From NCBI GenBank assembly GCA_033763835.1, contig JANRJS010000038.1, positions 1 to 64,000 of the forward strand: a DNA stretch of 64,000 nucleotides, written 5' to 3'. The notes beneath the pieces were generated by a model that did not search any database, had not been told where the DNA came from, and worked only from the letters and a program-made list of their open reading frames with translations. Origin of the DNA: JAPKYZ01 sp033763835 (GTDB lineage Bacteria > Acidobacteriota > Terriglobia > Bryobacterales > Bryobacteraceae). Positions within the stretch are counted from its first letter, which is position 1; each line of letters starts with the position of its first letter. Positions 34,178 to 43,147 of the stretch are shown here, in pieces. Position numbers and translations under genes: made by a program.

Positions 34178-34181
34178 GCGA

Positions 34182-35618
34182 CTACTGCCCCTGGCCGAGC
34201 GAGTATCCGGCCTGTCCGTCGAAGTTGTACAGGCTCTCGAACTTCACGATGTCGAACCCATGCTGGCCGATACGCCCGAGTTGCGCAACGACGTTCGCCT
34301 CCGAAACTGCGCTGTTCGCGTTCTGGAAGCGGCACCGGAACACGTCCGTGCAAATGGTTTCCGGGAATCCATCGGGCCATACCTTGGTGCCGCGGTTCGA
34401 AATCATAGTCAGCGAAAGTCCGTCGCCTTCGCTGGCTTTGAGCTTTGTGGCGAGCGCATCGGGCGAATCCGTCCAGACGACGAATATGTCCATGCCCACA
34501 CGCTCCTTCTTCGAAGGCGTGCGCACCGTAGCCTTGAATTCCGGCTGCTTGAACGGTTTGTAGTCGACGGCCTTCAACCTCTCGGGGCGTTGGCCCATGC
34601 GCGCTACCACGGCCTGCGCGAACTCCTTCGTGCCGACTTTTTGTGTCGAGACGCCTTCCTTAAAGATGTCGTAGGTGTGGACGCCGTCCTCGATCGTCTT
34701 GAGCCAAGCGTTGTGGACGCGAGAGGCGACGTCCGGCTGCCCGATGTGGTTCATCATCATCACGCCACCCAACAGCAATCCCGAGGGGTTCGCCAGATTC
34801 TGACCCGCGCGCCGCGGAGCGGAGCCGTGAATCGCCTCGAACATCGCGTATTTCAGGCCGATATTCGAACTGCCTGCCAAACCAACCGATCCGGCGATCT
34901 GCGCCGCCACGTCGGAAAGGATGTCGCCATAAAGGTTCGGCATCACCACCACGTCGAACGCTTCCGGAGTGTCGGCTAGCTTCGCCGCGCCGATATCGAC
35001 GATCCAATGCTCGTTCGCGATCTCGGGATACTCGGGCGCGATCTCGTCGAAGACCTTGTGGAACAGGCCGTCGGTGAGCTTCATAATGTTGTCTTTCGTG
35101 AAGCAGGTGACCTTCTTACGGCTGTTGGCGCGCGCGTACTCAAAGGCGTAACGCACGATGCGCTCGCAGCCCGATCGTGTGATCAGCTTCAGGCACTGAT
35201 GCACTTCGTCCGATTGCTTGTGCTCGATTCCGCCGTAGGTGTCTTCTTCGTTTTCACGCACGATCACCACGTCCATCACCGGGTGCTTCGTGTCGACAAA
35301 CGGGTGATACGACACGCACGGGCGAATATTCGCGTAGAGGCCGAACATCTTGCGCGTGGTGACGTTCAGACTCTTGAATCCGCCGCCCTGAGGGGTGGTG
35401 ATCGGAGCCTTCAGAAAGACCTTGGTGCGCTGCAGCGATTCGAAAGCGCCCGGCTCAACGCCCGCCGAAATCCCTCGCAAATAGACTTTTTCGCCGATCT
35501 CGATTTCTTCGATGTCGATGGCGGCGCCCGCTTCCTTCAAGATGTGGAGCGTAGCGGCCATAATTTCGGGGCCGATGCCGTCGCCATGCGCGACAGTGAT
35601 GGGGGTGTTGGTAGGCAT
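34182..35618 (-). CDS. icd: NADP-dependent isocitrate dehydrogenase, long Thermus-like type
   Basis: A 478-aa decarboxylating dehydrogenase of the TCA cycle. It has VAHGDGIGPEIM, the Asn/Arg-rich substrate segment LYANIRPC, VIVRENEEDTYGGIEHKQSD, and the metal-binding NLYGDILSDVAAQIAGSVGL, then FEAIHGSAPRRAG. A C-terminal extension of about 140 residues beyond the core (IFVVWTDSPDALA onward) matches the longer Thermus-type subfamily rather than the E. coli form. The frame stays open upstream to 35972, but the ATG at 35618 begins exactly at the conserved MPTNTPITV segment. Confidence 0.9.
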   Translation of the reverse strand: MPTNTPITVAHGDGIGPEIMAATLHILKEAGAAIDIEEIEIGEKVYLRGISAGVEPGAFESLQRTKVFLKAPITTPQGGGFKSLNVTTRKMFGLYANIRPCVSYHPFVDTKHPVMDVVIVRENEEDTYGGIEHKQSDEVHQCLKLITRSGCERIVRYAFEYARANSRKKVTCFTKDNIMKLTDGLFHKVFDEIAPEYPEIANEHWIVDIGAAKLADTPEAFDVVVMPNLYGDILSDVAAQIAGSVGLAGSSNIGLKYAMFEAIHGSAPRRAGQNLANPSGLLLGGVMMMNHIGQPDVASRVHNAWLKTIEDGVHTYDIFKEGVSTQKVGTKEFAQAVVARMGQRPERLKAVDYKPFKQPEFKATVRTPSKKERVGMDIFVVWTDSPDALATKLKASEGDGLSLTMISNRGTKVWPDGFPETICTDVFRCRFQNANSAVSEANVVAQLGRIGQHGFDIVKFESLYNFDGQAGYSLGQGQ

Positions 35619-35676
35619 GTGGAGCGAAACTAAATAGGGTAACAGAGCCGGGCGAAGCGCCGCCACGAAGATTGAT

Positions 35677-35715
35677 GCACCATTGTGTACATTGCACCGA
35701 AGTGTACAATGGTGC
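35677..35715 (+). promoter_or_regulatory. Probable operator of the first toxin-antitoxin module
   Basis: Perfect 10-base inverted arms GCACCATTGT (35677-35686) and ACAATGGTGC (35706-35715) enclose further symmetric GTACA/TGTAC. GTGTACA also occurs twice as a direct repeat (35685 and 35702). The element ends 2 bp before the antitoxin ATG. Antitoxins with ribbon-helix-helix folds usually bind such sites to repress their own operon. Confidence 0.6.
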
Positions 35716-35717
35716 GT

Positions 35718-35957
35718 ATGACGACGACGATTCGCAATCTCGATCCGGAAGCCTTTCGCGAATTGAAGGCCCGCGCCGTCCGCGACGGGAAGACGATTGG
35801 GGAAGCGGTCAGCGAGGCGATCCGGAGCTACAACTCGAATGGGAATGGGCGTAAGAAAAAAACGCTGATGGAGCTCTGGACTCCCATCGATCTCGGTCCC
35901 GGCACGGAGAACCTGAGTATGGAAATCGATAAAGTTCTCTACGGTGAACCCGAGTGA
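35718..35957 (+). CDS. Ribbon-helix-helix antitoxin (VapB/FitA type)
   Basis: A 79-aa protein. MTTTIRNLDPEAFRELKARA and DGKTIGEAVSEAIRSY form a ribbon-helix-helix DNA-binding domain. The C-terminal part (TLMELWTPIDLGPGTENL) would wrap the toxin. The ATG at 35718 follows the operator palindrome; an ATG at 35709 lies within the palindrome and is less likely. It overlaps the toxin gene by ATGA. Confidence 0.85.
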   Translation: MTTTIRNLDPEAFRELKARAVRDGKTIGEAVSEAIRSYNSNGNGRKKKTLMELWTPIDLGPGTENLSMEIDKVLYGEPE

Positions 35958-36358
35958 TCGTTGTCGATTCAAGCGTCCTGGTAGCGTTTTTCAACACGCG
36001 CGACGCTCTTTACGACAGAGCAGTGTCGTTGGTGCGGCGTCTGCACGACGATGAGTTCGGGAGCAGAATCTTGCTCGAATACGTGGTCATTGAGGTTACC
36101 AGTACCTTATTGAATCGGTCCAACTTCGAGGTCTCGCGCAGAGCATGTGAAGTCTTGGCGAATTCCGAAGACTACGACTTTCAGCAGTGCTCCAGCGTTT
36201 TCCCGTTCGCGAGGACGGATTTCCTCTCTCAGCCTTCCGGCAAGCTCAGCCTGGTCGATTGCGCGATCGCCCACGTGGCCCGAACGCGCGCACAGGGACG
36301 CATCGCCACATTCGACGAGGCCCTCCGAAACGCACCCGGGATTGTCGGTGTCGGCTAG
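35954..36358 (+). CDS. PIN domain toxin (VapC type)
   Basis: A 134-aa PIN-domain ribonuclease. Acidic active-site positions are visible as Asp5 in MIVVDSSVLVAFF, a Glu in VVIEVTSTL, Asp in LSLVDCAIAHVA and Asp in RIATFDEAL. It forms a module with the antitoxin just upstream (4-bp overlap) and would cleave RNA when freed. The stop overlaps the convergent TonB-type gene by 4 bp. Confidence 0.9.
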   Translation: MIVVDSSVLVAFFNTRDALYDRAVSLVRRLHDDEFGSRILLEYVVIEVTSTLLNRSNFEVSRRACEVLANSEDYDFQQCSSVFPFARTDFLSQPSGKLSLVDCAIAHVARTRAQGRIATFDEALRNAPGIVGVG

Positions 36359-38937
36359 AAGGTCAGTTGCAGTAGCGCGCGGAATGTCCGCCCGTCGTTC
36401 AGCGTGTTCGTGATGACCCCGAAGTTGGGGTCGGTGAGCGAATTGCCCGGCGTTGCGAATTGCGGGGTGTTCGTCAGCCCGATCGATTCGACGCGCAATA
36501 GCATGCGGAGTTCGCGGACGAGGGTCCAGTTGCCGCTAAGGCTGGCGTTCAGATTGGCGATGCCGCCGCGGCGGAACGTATTGCGCCCGATGTTGCCGCG
36601 CAATTCGCCGGGCACGACGAAGCTGAACGCCGAACGTGGCAGCAATTGCCGGGCAACGTCCGGGTGTCCGATCGTTCGTCCGAGAATCGTGGGGTCGAGG
36701 ATGTTCGGACGGTCCCCGCTAATGCCGTCGACATTGCCGAATCCCGGCGCGTCGGAACCCGTTCGGACGCCAAACGGCGTTCCCGTCTTCGCGAGTCCCA
36801 CGGCCGCTAGCGTCCACGCGCCCCAGTAGCGGTTGGGCTTGAAAGGCAGCGCCCAACTGCCGCGCGCCAGAAACGAATGCGGCTGGTCGAAATCGGAAAG
36901 CGCCCGAAGATCGCGATGAGATAACTGGTCGCTTTGGTTCGTGTTCTGGAACGCGTCCGAATCGTAAGCGGTGTTGGTGTAGCTACTGCCGACGTCCATC
37001 GACTTGCTCCACCAGTACGCCGCCTCGAATCCGAGTCCGCGCCAGCGCGAAATCGCGAACGACGTTCGCAGAGCGTCGTAGTAGGCGCGAGAGCCGTTGG
37101 CGATGAATCGAATATCGCTGTACCGCGCGTCGGGGCGGCGCTGGTCGACGGTCGCCGTCGTGAGCGGTACTCCAGGAATGGTCCGGGCGCGATTTAGCGG
37201 CCAACGCTGAAACAACTTCAGGGCGCGGCTGCCGATATAGCCGGTCTGCCAAATCCAACCGGCGCGCGGTTCGATCTGCCAAACGAAGTTGTACTGGTGC
37301 GAGTAGGGCGTCGCCAAGTCGGGCGAAAAGTCGTACTTCACGACGCGGCTAACCTGTCCCGGACCTTCGGGCAGCGGGTTAATCAAGTCGGGGTCCTGGC
37401 GAACGATTTTGATGTTGTTTGGGAAATTGAAGCGCGTCTGCTGGTACGTAACCGGAAACACCTCGCCATAAGCGAGCGCGTAGGCGGCGCGCCATAGGTG
37501 CTTCGCGCGCCGGTATGCGAATCCGAGCGTGGGGCCGAAGTTATTCTTGTCGACGCGATAAGGCAACACGTCGCGTCCGAAGATCTCCACCGGACGGCTG
37601 GCCACGCGATACGACACACCGTAGTTCACGGTGAAATTTGAACTCACGGTCCAGCGGTCCTGAACGAATCCGCCGCCTTCCCAATTGCGGAACGACCGCC
37701 GCAGGTCGATGGTCGCGACGGAGATAAACAAGGTTGTCGGTAAACCGAGCCGCAAATTCGTAATCGGGTCGTTACCGTAATTCGCGTTGAAGCTGAACGC
37801 GCCTAGCTGCGAATCGCCCTCGAAGCCGTTCAATCGCCGGTGGAGTAAATCTCCGCCCATCGAAACATAGTGCCGCCCGCGGACCAGCAGCAACTGCGCG
37901 GAGCCTCGATAATCGTTCTGCACGCGATCGATGGGGACGGCGTTCTGCGGATTGATCTGGGTCAGCGCCGTCGAAACGAATAACTGCGGCCCGATGTTGT
38001 TCTTCTCGGGCACGATCAAGATCCGCGTACGCTCGAATCCGGCGGCGGCGTTCAGGATCGTCGTTGGATTCCAAGTGCGCGTCCAATTCAGGCTCGACGA
38101 ATGGGACCGCGTCGTCGTATCGGGATTCTGCCCCTGGATCAACTGGAACGCCGTCACCTTTTGCGACACCCAGGCGTAGCGTGCGGTCAACTGATCGCGC
38201 GAGCCGAGCCGCTGGTCGATCCTTGGGGCGAATCGATTGGCATCGATCGATTGCGGCGAATTGGTATTCAGCATGCGCGGGTCGATGTCGGGGCGATTGG
38301 GCGGGACGTTGGGGTAGGCGTTCAAGATGCGCTGCACGTAGGCGCGTTTATCGGGATCGGTGGCCAGCGGAGTGCGTTCCGACGGCAGCGGGATTAGGAC
38401 GTTGCCGTTCACCATGCCCCGAATTAAGCGCTGGCTTGCCTCGAGATTCAGCCCGCCTCCCCGCCACGCCGGTCCGCCCAGGTTGACGCCGTAGTCGTTC
38501 TCGCGCGCGGGCAGAACGCTTCCCACTTGAAAGAACGAGCGGGCGGAAAACACGCTGTTCAGGTGGCCGTAGTTCAGTTGCCCGTGCCAAGCGGGCCGGG
38601 CGGCGAACGGCGCAAAGAGCTTCGATTTCGGCGGTGTGCCGTACTCGGTTCCGAAGTAACTGCGGTCGAGTTCGAACTCGGTCACGAAGGTCGCCGTCAC
38701 GCCTAATCGCGTATTCAATTCTTTGAGCGCGTTGTTGTCGATCAGATTGAATTGAACGTTTTCGTTGCGGCGGCTCTCGCCCGATTTTGTATCGGTCTGG
38801 CCAAGCAGATTCAGTTGCGTCCGGGCGTTATCCGGCGCGGCGGGCGCTTCGGGCGCAGTCTCCGCCTTCGGTTCCGGATCGCGGGCGGGGGCGGGCGATT
38901 GCGCCAGTAGGACGCATGCGAGGACTAAATCGAGCAT
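36355..38937 (-). CDS. TonB-receptor-like outer membrane protein without N-terminal regulatory or plug domain
   Basis: An 860-aa protein starting MLDLVLACVLLAQSP (signal). A short Pro/Ala/Glu-rich linker and LNLLGQTDTKSGESRRNENV follow. A large beta-barrel makes up the rest (NYGHLNSVFSARSFFQ, FVQDRWTVSSNFTVNYGVSY, LNWTRTWNPTTILNAAAGFE) and ends in Phe (LLQLTF). The barrel resembles acidobacterial Oar-like receptors, but I see neither the carboxypeptidase-regulatory domain nor a convincing plug. It is divergent, by 49 bp, from a complete Oar-like receptor. The frame is open further upstream, into the divergent gene, but the start at 38937 supplies the signal peptide. Confidence 0.75.
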   Translation of the reverse strand: MLDLVLACVLLAQSPAPARDPEPKAETAPEAPAAPDNARTQLNLLGQTDTKSGESRRNENVQFNLIDNNALKELNTRLGVTATFVTEFELDRSYFGTEYGTPPKSKLFAPFAARPAWHGQLNYGHLNSVFSARSFFQVGSVLPARENDYGVNLGGPAWRGGGLNLEASQRLIRGMVNGNVLIPLPSERTPLATDPDKRAYVQRILNAYPNVPPNRPDIDPRMLNTNSPQSIDANRFAPRIDQRLGSRDQLTARYAWVSQKVTAFQLIQGQNPDTTTRSHSSSLNWTRTWNPTTILNAAAGFERTRILIVPEKNNIGPQLFVSTALTQINPQNAVPIDRVQNDYRGSAQLLLVRGRHYVSMGGDLLHRRLNGFEGDSQLGAFSFNANYGNDPITNLRLGLPTTLFISVATIDLRRSFRNWEGGGFVQDRWTVSSNFTVNYGVSYRVASRPVEIFGRDVLPYRVDKNNFGPTLGFAYRRAKHLWRAAYALAYGEVFPVTYQQTRFNFPNNIKIVRQDPDLINPLPEGPGQVSRVVKYDFSPDLATPYSHQYNFVWQIEPRAGWIWQTGYIGSRALKLFQRWPLNRARTIPGVPLTTATVDQRRPDARYSDIRFIANGSRAYYDALRTSFAISRWRGLGFEAAYWWSKSMDVGSSYTNTAYDSDAFQNTNQSDQLSHRDLRALSDFDQPHSFLARGSWALPFKPNRYWGAWTLAAVGLAKTGTPFGVRTGSDAPGFGNVDGISGDRPNILDPTILGRTIGHPDVARQLLPRSAFSFVVPGELRGNIGRNTFRRGGIANLNASLSGNWTLVRELRMLLRVESIGLTNTPQFATPGNSLTDPNFGVITNTLNDGRTFRALLQLTF

Positions 38938-38986
38938 CCAACTGGGATTCCCAATTGCCAGTGTATGCGATATGCTCGGGGCACTT

Positions 38987-41900
38987 ATGAGAAGTGCGTT
39001 ATTCGCCGCCTTTATGGCGCTCGCCCCCACGTTTTCGTTCGCCCAGGACCCGCGCGGCAACATCATCGGCCGCGTGACGGACGCCTCCGCCAGCCCGGTT
39101 CCGAACGCGGCTGTGAAGGTGACGAATGCCGGAACGGGCATCGTCGTGAACGTCACCTCGACGGATGGCGGGGACTACCGTGCTCCTTACCTGAATCCGG
39201 GCCGCTACACGGTGGAAGTGGAGGCCGCCGGGTTCGCTAAGCATATTCGCCAGAACGTGGAAGTCCGCACGACGGAGACGGTGACGCTCGATATCGAAAT
39301 GAAGGTGGGACAGGTCAGCGAGTCTGTCGAAGTGACGGCGGAAACGCCGCTGCTGAACAGCGCCGACGTGTCGCTTGGGCAGGTGATCGACCAACGCCGG
39401 ATCGAGGAGTTGCCGCTCTTCGCGGGTAACGCGATGGACCTGGTGCACATGGCTCCCGGTACGGTGAACGGCACGAACCTGCGTTTGCGGAAAGCCCCTT
39501 TCAACGCCGCGCCGAGCCAATTTTCGACGAACGGCGGCGGCAACAATCAGAACGACTTTACGATCGACGGCGTGGTGAACGTGTACTCGGACGGCACCGC
39601 CCCGCGCGTTGCGTTTTCGCCGCCGCAAACCTCGATCGCCGAGTTTAAAGTCCAAACCAGTTCCTTCGACGCGAGCACGGGTTTTAGTCTCGGTTCGACA
39701 GTGAATGTCACGACAAAGGGCGGCACTAACGATCTCCACGGCGAGTTCCATTACTGGTTGCGGCACTCGAAGCTCGACGCGCCGACGATTTTCCAGAATC
39801 GCGCGGGCCAGAAACTGCCGCTCTATCAGGACAACCGGTTCGGCGGATCGGCGGGCGGGCCGATTTCGCTGCCCAAGCTGTATTCGGGCAAGAACCGGAC
39901 TTTCTGGTTCTACGCATTCGAAGCGAATTTGTTCGGCGATCCGAACGTCGGTAGCCAGGTCTCCACGGTGCCCACCGCCGAGATGCGGCGTGGCGACCTT
40001 TCGCCGCTTTTGCGCTTGAGCGCGAACAATCAGGTTTACGATCCCCTGACGACGACCGCCGCGGCGGGTGGACGGTTCCAGCGGACCCCGTTCGCGGGCA
40101 ACATCATTCCCACGTCGCGGCTAGACCCCGTAGCGCAGAAAATGCTGCAAGCGTGGCCGCTGCCGAACCAGCCCGGCACAGCCGATTTCCGCAATAACTT
40201 TTTCCTCGCGGGCAAGGCGCTGGAAACGTACTGGACCAACATCGGCCGTATCGACCACGCTTTTTCGCAAAACCACCGCGTGTTCCTGCGCATGCACCGC
40301 GATTATTGGCAAGAGGACAAGAACCGGTTCTTCGGTCCGGACAACATTACCGGCATCATTTTGAATCGCGTCAACCGCGGCATCGCCTTCGACGACGTTC
40401 TTGTGCTGAGGCCCACGTTGCTTCTGAATTTCCGCTACGGTCTCACACAGCAGGAGTTTCCGGAGCGCCGCGTCTCGCGAGGATTCGATCTATCGAGCCT
40501 GGGGCTCTCGCCCGCTCTAGTGAACTCGGTCGACAAGTCCACGGCGACGTTCCCGCGTCTCAATGTCGCGCCGTTTTCGACGGTTTCGAATTGGGAGTCG
40601 GGCGACGGCACCACGGCTTCGTTGATCCACAATTTCAATCTCACACTCACCTGGAACAAGGGCAAGCACAACCTGCGTTTTGGGCACGATTTCCGCAATC
40701 TGCGCGAAAATCGTAACCGCTTCCCCACCTCGACCGCGCCCGACTACAACTTCAACAGCACGTTTACGCGGGGTCCGCTCGATACCGCCGCGCCTCCGCA
40801 AGTGGGCGGCGAAATCGCGAGTTTTCTGCTCGGCATTCCCGGCGGTTCGATGGCCGTCAACGCGTCGTATGCGGAGCGCAATTCGATCTATGCGTTCTAT
40901 GTCCAGGACGATTACAAGGTGTCGCCGAAACTCACCCTGAATCTCGGCATGCGCTATGAAGTGGAGTCGCCCACTACGGAGCGCTACGACCGCGCGGCGC
41001 GCAATTTCGACGCCACGACGTCGAACCCGATCGAGGCGCAAGCGCGCGCGCAGTATGCTCAATCGCCGATCCCCGAATTGCCGGTCAACCAGTTCGCCGT
41101 GCGCGGTGGACTGACGTTCGTCAACGCGGGCGGCAATCCGCGCGGCTACTGGGAGACGGCGAAGAAGAACTTCATGCCGCGGATCGGCCTCGCCTACCAA
41201 TTCGATTCGAAGACGGTTCTGCGGGCGGGCTACGGCATCTACTTCTCACCGCTCGGTACGCTCTACACGAACACGGAACCGGCGGGATTCAGCCTCTCGA
41301 CGCCGATCCAGGCTTCGCTCGACAACGGGTTGACCTACATCGCCACCACGGCGAATCCATTCCCCAGCGGACTCTCGCAACCGGCGGGTGCGGCGGGCGG
41401 ATTGCTCACCAACATCGGCCAAGCCGTCAACGCGTTTCCCAACCGGCGCAGCAACGCCAATGCGCAACGCTGGAGTTTCGGGTTCCAGCGGCAGTTGCCC
41501 GCGCAGTTCCTGCTCGAGATGACGTACGTCGGCAATCGCGGAACGCGTTTGAACATTCTGCGCAACATGAATTTTCTGCCCGCGCAGTACCTTTCAACCA
41601 GCCCGACGCGCGATCAGGCGACCATCAACTACCTGGGCGCCAACTTCCCGAATCCATTGCGTGGCACCAATCCGATCTTCGGCGCGAACACGAATCGGGC
41701 CAGCCTGCTGCGGCCGTATCCGCAATTCGGCAACGTCAATATTTACGATCCGGCGGGTTATAGCTGGTACCACTCGCTGCAAGCGCGCGTCGAGAAACGG
41801 CTGAGCCGAGGCTTCACCACGCAGCTTTCCTATACGTGGTCGAAGAACATGCAGGCCACCGAGATGCTGAACGACCAGGACCCGCGCCCTTACGAAGTGA

Positions 41901-42445
41901 TCTCCGATCTCGACCGCACGCACCGCGTTACGGCGAGCGGAATCTGGGAACTTCCGTTTGGCAAGGGCCGCCGTTGGGGGACGAATTGGCATCCGGTGCT
42001 GAATGGAATCGCGGGCGGCTGGCAGTTGAACGGCGCTTGGCAACACCAGTCCGGACAGGCGCTCGGTTTCGGGAACGCGATCTTCAATGGCGATCTCGCC
42101 AATGTGGTGCTGCCCGAGGACCGGCGCGGCGTCGATCAATGGTTCAACCTGAACGCCGGCTTCGAGCGCAACGCGGCTTTACAACTCGCGAACAATTTGC
42201 GGCGCTTTCCGATTCGATTCTCGGGTATTCGCGGGCCGAATCAGGACCGTATCGACTTCGGCCTAATTAAGAATTTCGCGATCACCGAACGGTGGCGTCT
42301 GCAATTCCGCGCCGAGACGTTCAACGCGATGAATCGCCCCAATCTCGCGAACCCGAACACGGCCGTCACTTCCGGCGCGTTCGGAACGATCACCAGCCAG
42401 GACCCCCCGCGCTCCTGGCAGGGGGCCCTGAAATTAACGTTCTAG
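38987..42445 (+). CDS. TonB-dependent receptor with N-terminal carboxypeptidase-regulatory domain (Oar-like)
   Basis: A 1152-aa outer membrane receptor with a signal peptide (1-19, FSFAQ). A carboxypeptidase-regulatory-like domain is at about 22-105 (IIGRVTDASASPVPNAAVKV, YLNPGRYTVEVEAAGF). The plug region follows (VSESVEVTAETPLLNSADVS, STNGGGNNQNDFTIDGVVN), then a large barrel ending in Phe (WQGALKLTF). This is the commonest surface protein type in Acidobacteriota, taking up unknown polymers or peptides. The ATG at 38987 is preferred; one five codons upstream is also in frame. Confidence 0.88.
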   Translation: MRSALFAAFMALAPTFSFAQDPRGNIIGRVTDASASPVPNAAVKVTNAGTGIVVNVTSTDGGDYRAPYLNPGRYTVEVEAAGFAKHIRQNVEVRTTETVTLDIEMKVGQVSESVEVTAETPLLNSADVSLGQVIDQRRIEELPLFAGNAMDLVHMAPGTVNGTNLRLRKAPFNAAPSQFSTNGGGNNQNDFTIDGVVNVYSDGTAPRVAFSPPQTSIAEFKVQTSSFDASTGFSLGSTVNVTTKGGTNDLHGEFHYWLRHSKLDAPTIFQNRAGQKLPLYQDNRFGGSAGGPISLPKLYSGKNRTFWFYAFEANLFGDPNVGSQVSTVPTAEMRRGDLSPLLRLSANNQVYDPLTTTAAAGGRFQRTPFAGNIIPTSRLDPVAQKMLQAWPLPNQPGTADFRNNFFLAGKALETYWTNIGRIDHAFSQNHRVFLRMHRDYWQEDKNRFFGPDNITGIILNRVNRGIAFDDVLVLRPTLLLNFRYGLTQQEFPERRVSRGFDLSSLGLSPALVNSVDKSTATFPRLNVAPFSTVSNWESGDGTTASLIHNFNLTLTWNKGKHNLRFGHDFRNLRENRNRFPTSTAPDYNFNSTFTRGPLDTAAPPQVGGEIASFLLGIPGGSMAVNASYAERNSIYAFYVQDDYKVSPKLTLNLGMRYEVESPTTERYDRAARNFDATTSNPIEAQARAQYAQSPIPELPVNQFAVRGGLTFVNAGGNPRGYWETAKKNFMPRIGLAYQFDSKTVLRAGYGIYFSPLGTLYTNTEPAGFSLSTPIQASLDNGLTYIATTANPFPSGLSQPAGAAGGLLTNIGQAVNAFPNRRSNANAQRWSFGFQRQLPAQFLLEMTYVGNRGTRLNILRNMNFLPAQYLSTSPTRDQATINYLGANFPNPLRGTNPIFGANTNRASLLRPYPQFGNVNIYDPAGYSWYHSLQARVEKRLSRGFTTQLSYTWSKNMQATEMLNDQDPRPYEVISDLDRTHRVTASGIWELPFGKGRRWGTNWHPVLNGIAGGWQLNGAWQHQSGQALGFGNAIFNGDLANVVLPEDRRGVDQWFNLNAGFERNAALQLANNLRRFPIRFSGIRGPNQDRIDFGLIKNFAITERWRLQFRAETFNAMNRPNLANPNTAVTSGAFGTITSQDPPRSWQGALKLTF

Positions 42446-42455
42446 CGGCGACGCT

Positions 42456-43079
42456 CTAGCGCTTCCGCCGCCACACGCCGAGCGCAATCAATCCCGCTCC
42501 AGCCAGCGCCATAGCGCCCGGTTCGGGAACCGCCGAGGGGGCCGTGCCCGTGTACAGTAAGCCGAACGGATTGCTGCTCGTATTCGTTCCCGTGCCGACC
42601 TGATACATCTTGAACTCCAGCGTGTGTGCACCCGCCGCGATCGGCGTGTTGACGACGCCCACATCCGCCGGCAGGCAACCGATCGGCTGGCCGGAGCAAG
42701 TCGCTTGGGTAAACACGGCGGGGATCAGAAGATTGCCATCGAGATACACGTCGGCGGTGTCGTCCGCCCAAACGTTCAACAGCAAGTTGCCCGCTCCGGA
42801 AACGAAACTGTGGAACACGGAGATTACCGGAGTGGTGCCCAAAAACGGCTGAAATTCAGCCTCGTTGAAGCCGCTTTGTTTATAGGAAATCCATATGGCC
42901 GACGTGTCGGAGGGATCGCCGGGATTGACGGGTCCGTTGGGCTGCCAGAGCGGGTGCGGAGTAATCGCCACCGTAAGAGCTGCCGTGGATGTCGTCAGGC
43001 CGGCTTGCGAGTTCAGCAGGATCGGGGCGGCTTGCGCCGCGAGTCCCGCGAGGATCAGGGGGAGAAGTTTCTTGATCAT
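42456..43079 (-). CDS. PEP-CTERM sorting domain protein
   Basis: A 207-aa exported protein with a signal peptide (MIKKLLPLILAGLAAQA). A beta-sandwich body contains VWADDTADVYLDGNLLIP and a Cys pair. The terminal tripartite sorting signal is VPEPGAMALAGAGLIALGVW followed by RRKR. Exosortase (EpsH/XrtA-type) would cut at the PEP motif and attach or release the protein at the surface; no exosortase gene is in the window. The body resembles proteins with DUF-type jelly rolls and may bind carbohydrate. Confidence 0.85.
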   Translation of the reverse strand: MIKKLLPLILAGLAAQAAPILLNSQAGLTTSTAALTVAITPHPLWQPNGPVNPGDPSDTSAIWISYKQSGFNEAEFQPFLGTTPVISVFHSFVSGAGNLLLNVWADDTADVYLDGNLLIPAVFTQATCSGQPIGCLPADVGVVNTPIAAGAHTLEFKMYQVGTGTNTSSNPFGLLYTGTAPSAVPEPGAMALAGAGLIALGVWRRKR

Positions 43080-43129
43080 AACGGCCCCAGTGTGGAGCCG
43101 CCGCATCGACAATACGTTGATCCGATCCG

Positions 43130-43146
43130 GCTAGTACCGTACTGGC
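43130..43146. repeat. Short inverted repeat upstream of the PEP-CTERM gene
   Basis: Arms GCTAGTAC (43130-43137) and GTACTGGC (43139-43146), with one mismatch and a single central base. It lies just after the stop of the esterase gene and 51 bp before the PEP-CTERM start. No T-run adjoins it, so an operator is more likely than a terminator. Confidence 0.35.
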
Positions 43147-43147
43147 A

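Noticed and set aside
34182..35972. 596-codon version of icd
   Set aside because: The extra N-terminal part lies over the toxin-antitoxin operator and antitoxin gene and has no similarity to isocitrate dehydrogenases.
38765..38986. Upstream extension of the Oar-like receptor frame
   Set aside because: It would overlap the signal-peptide region of the divergent gene and removes the signal peptide from the N-terminus.
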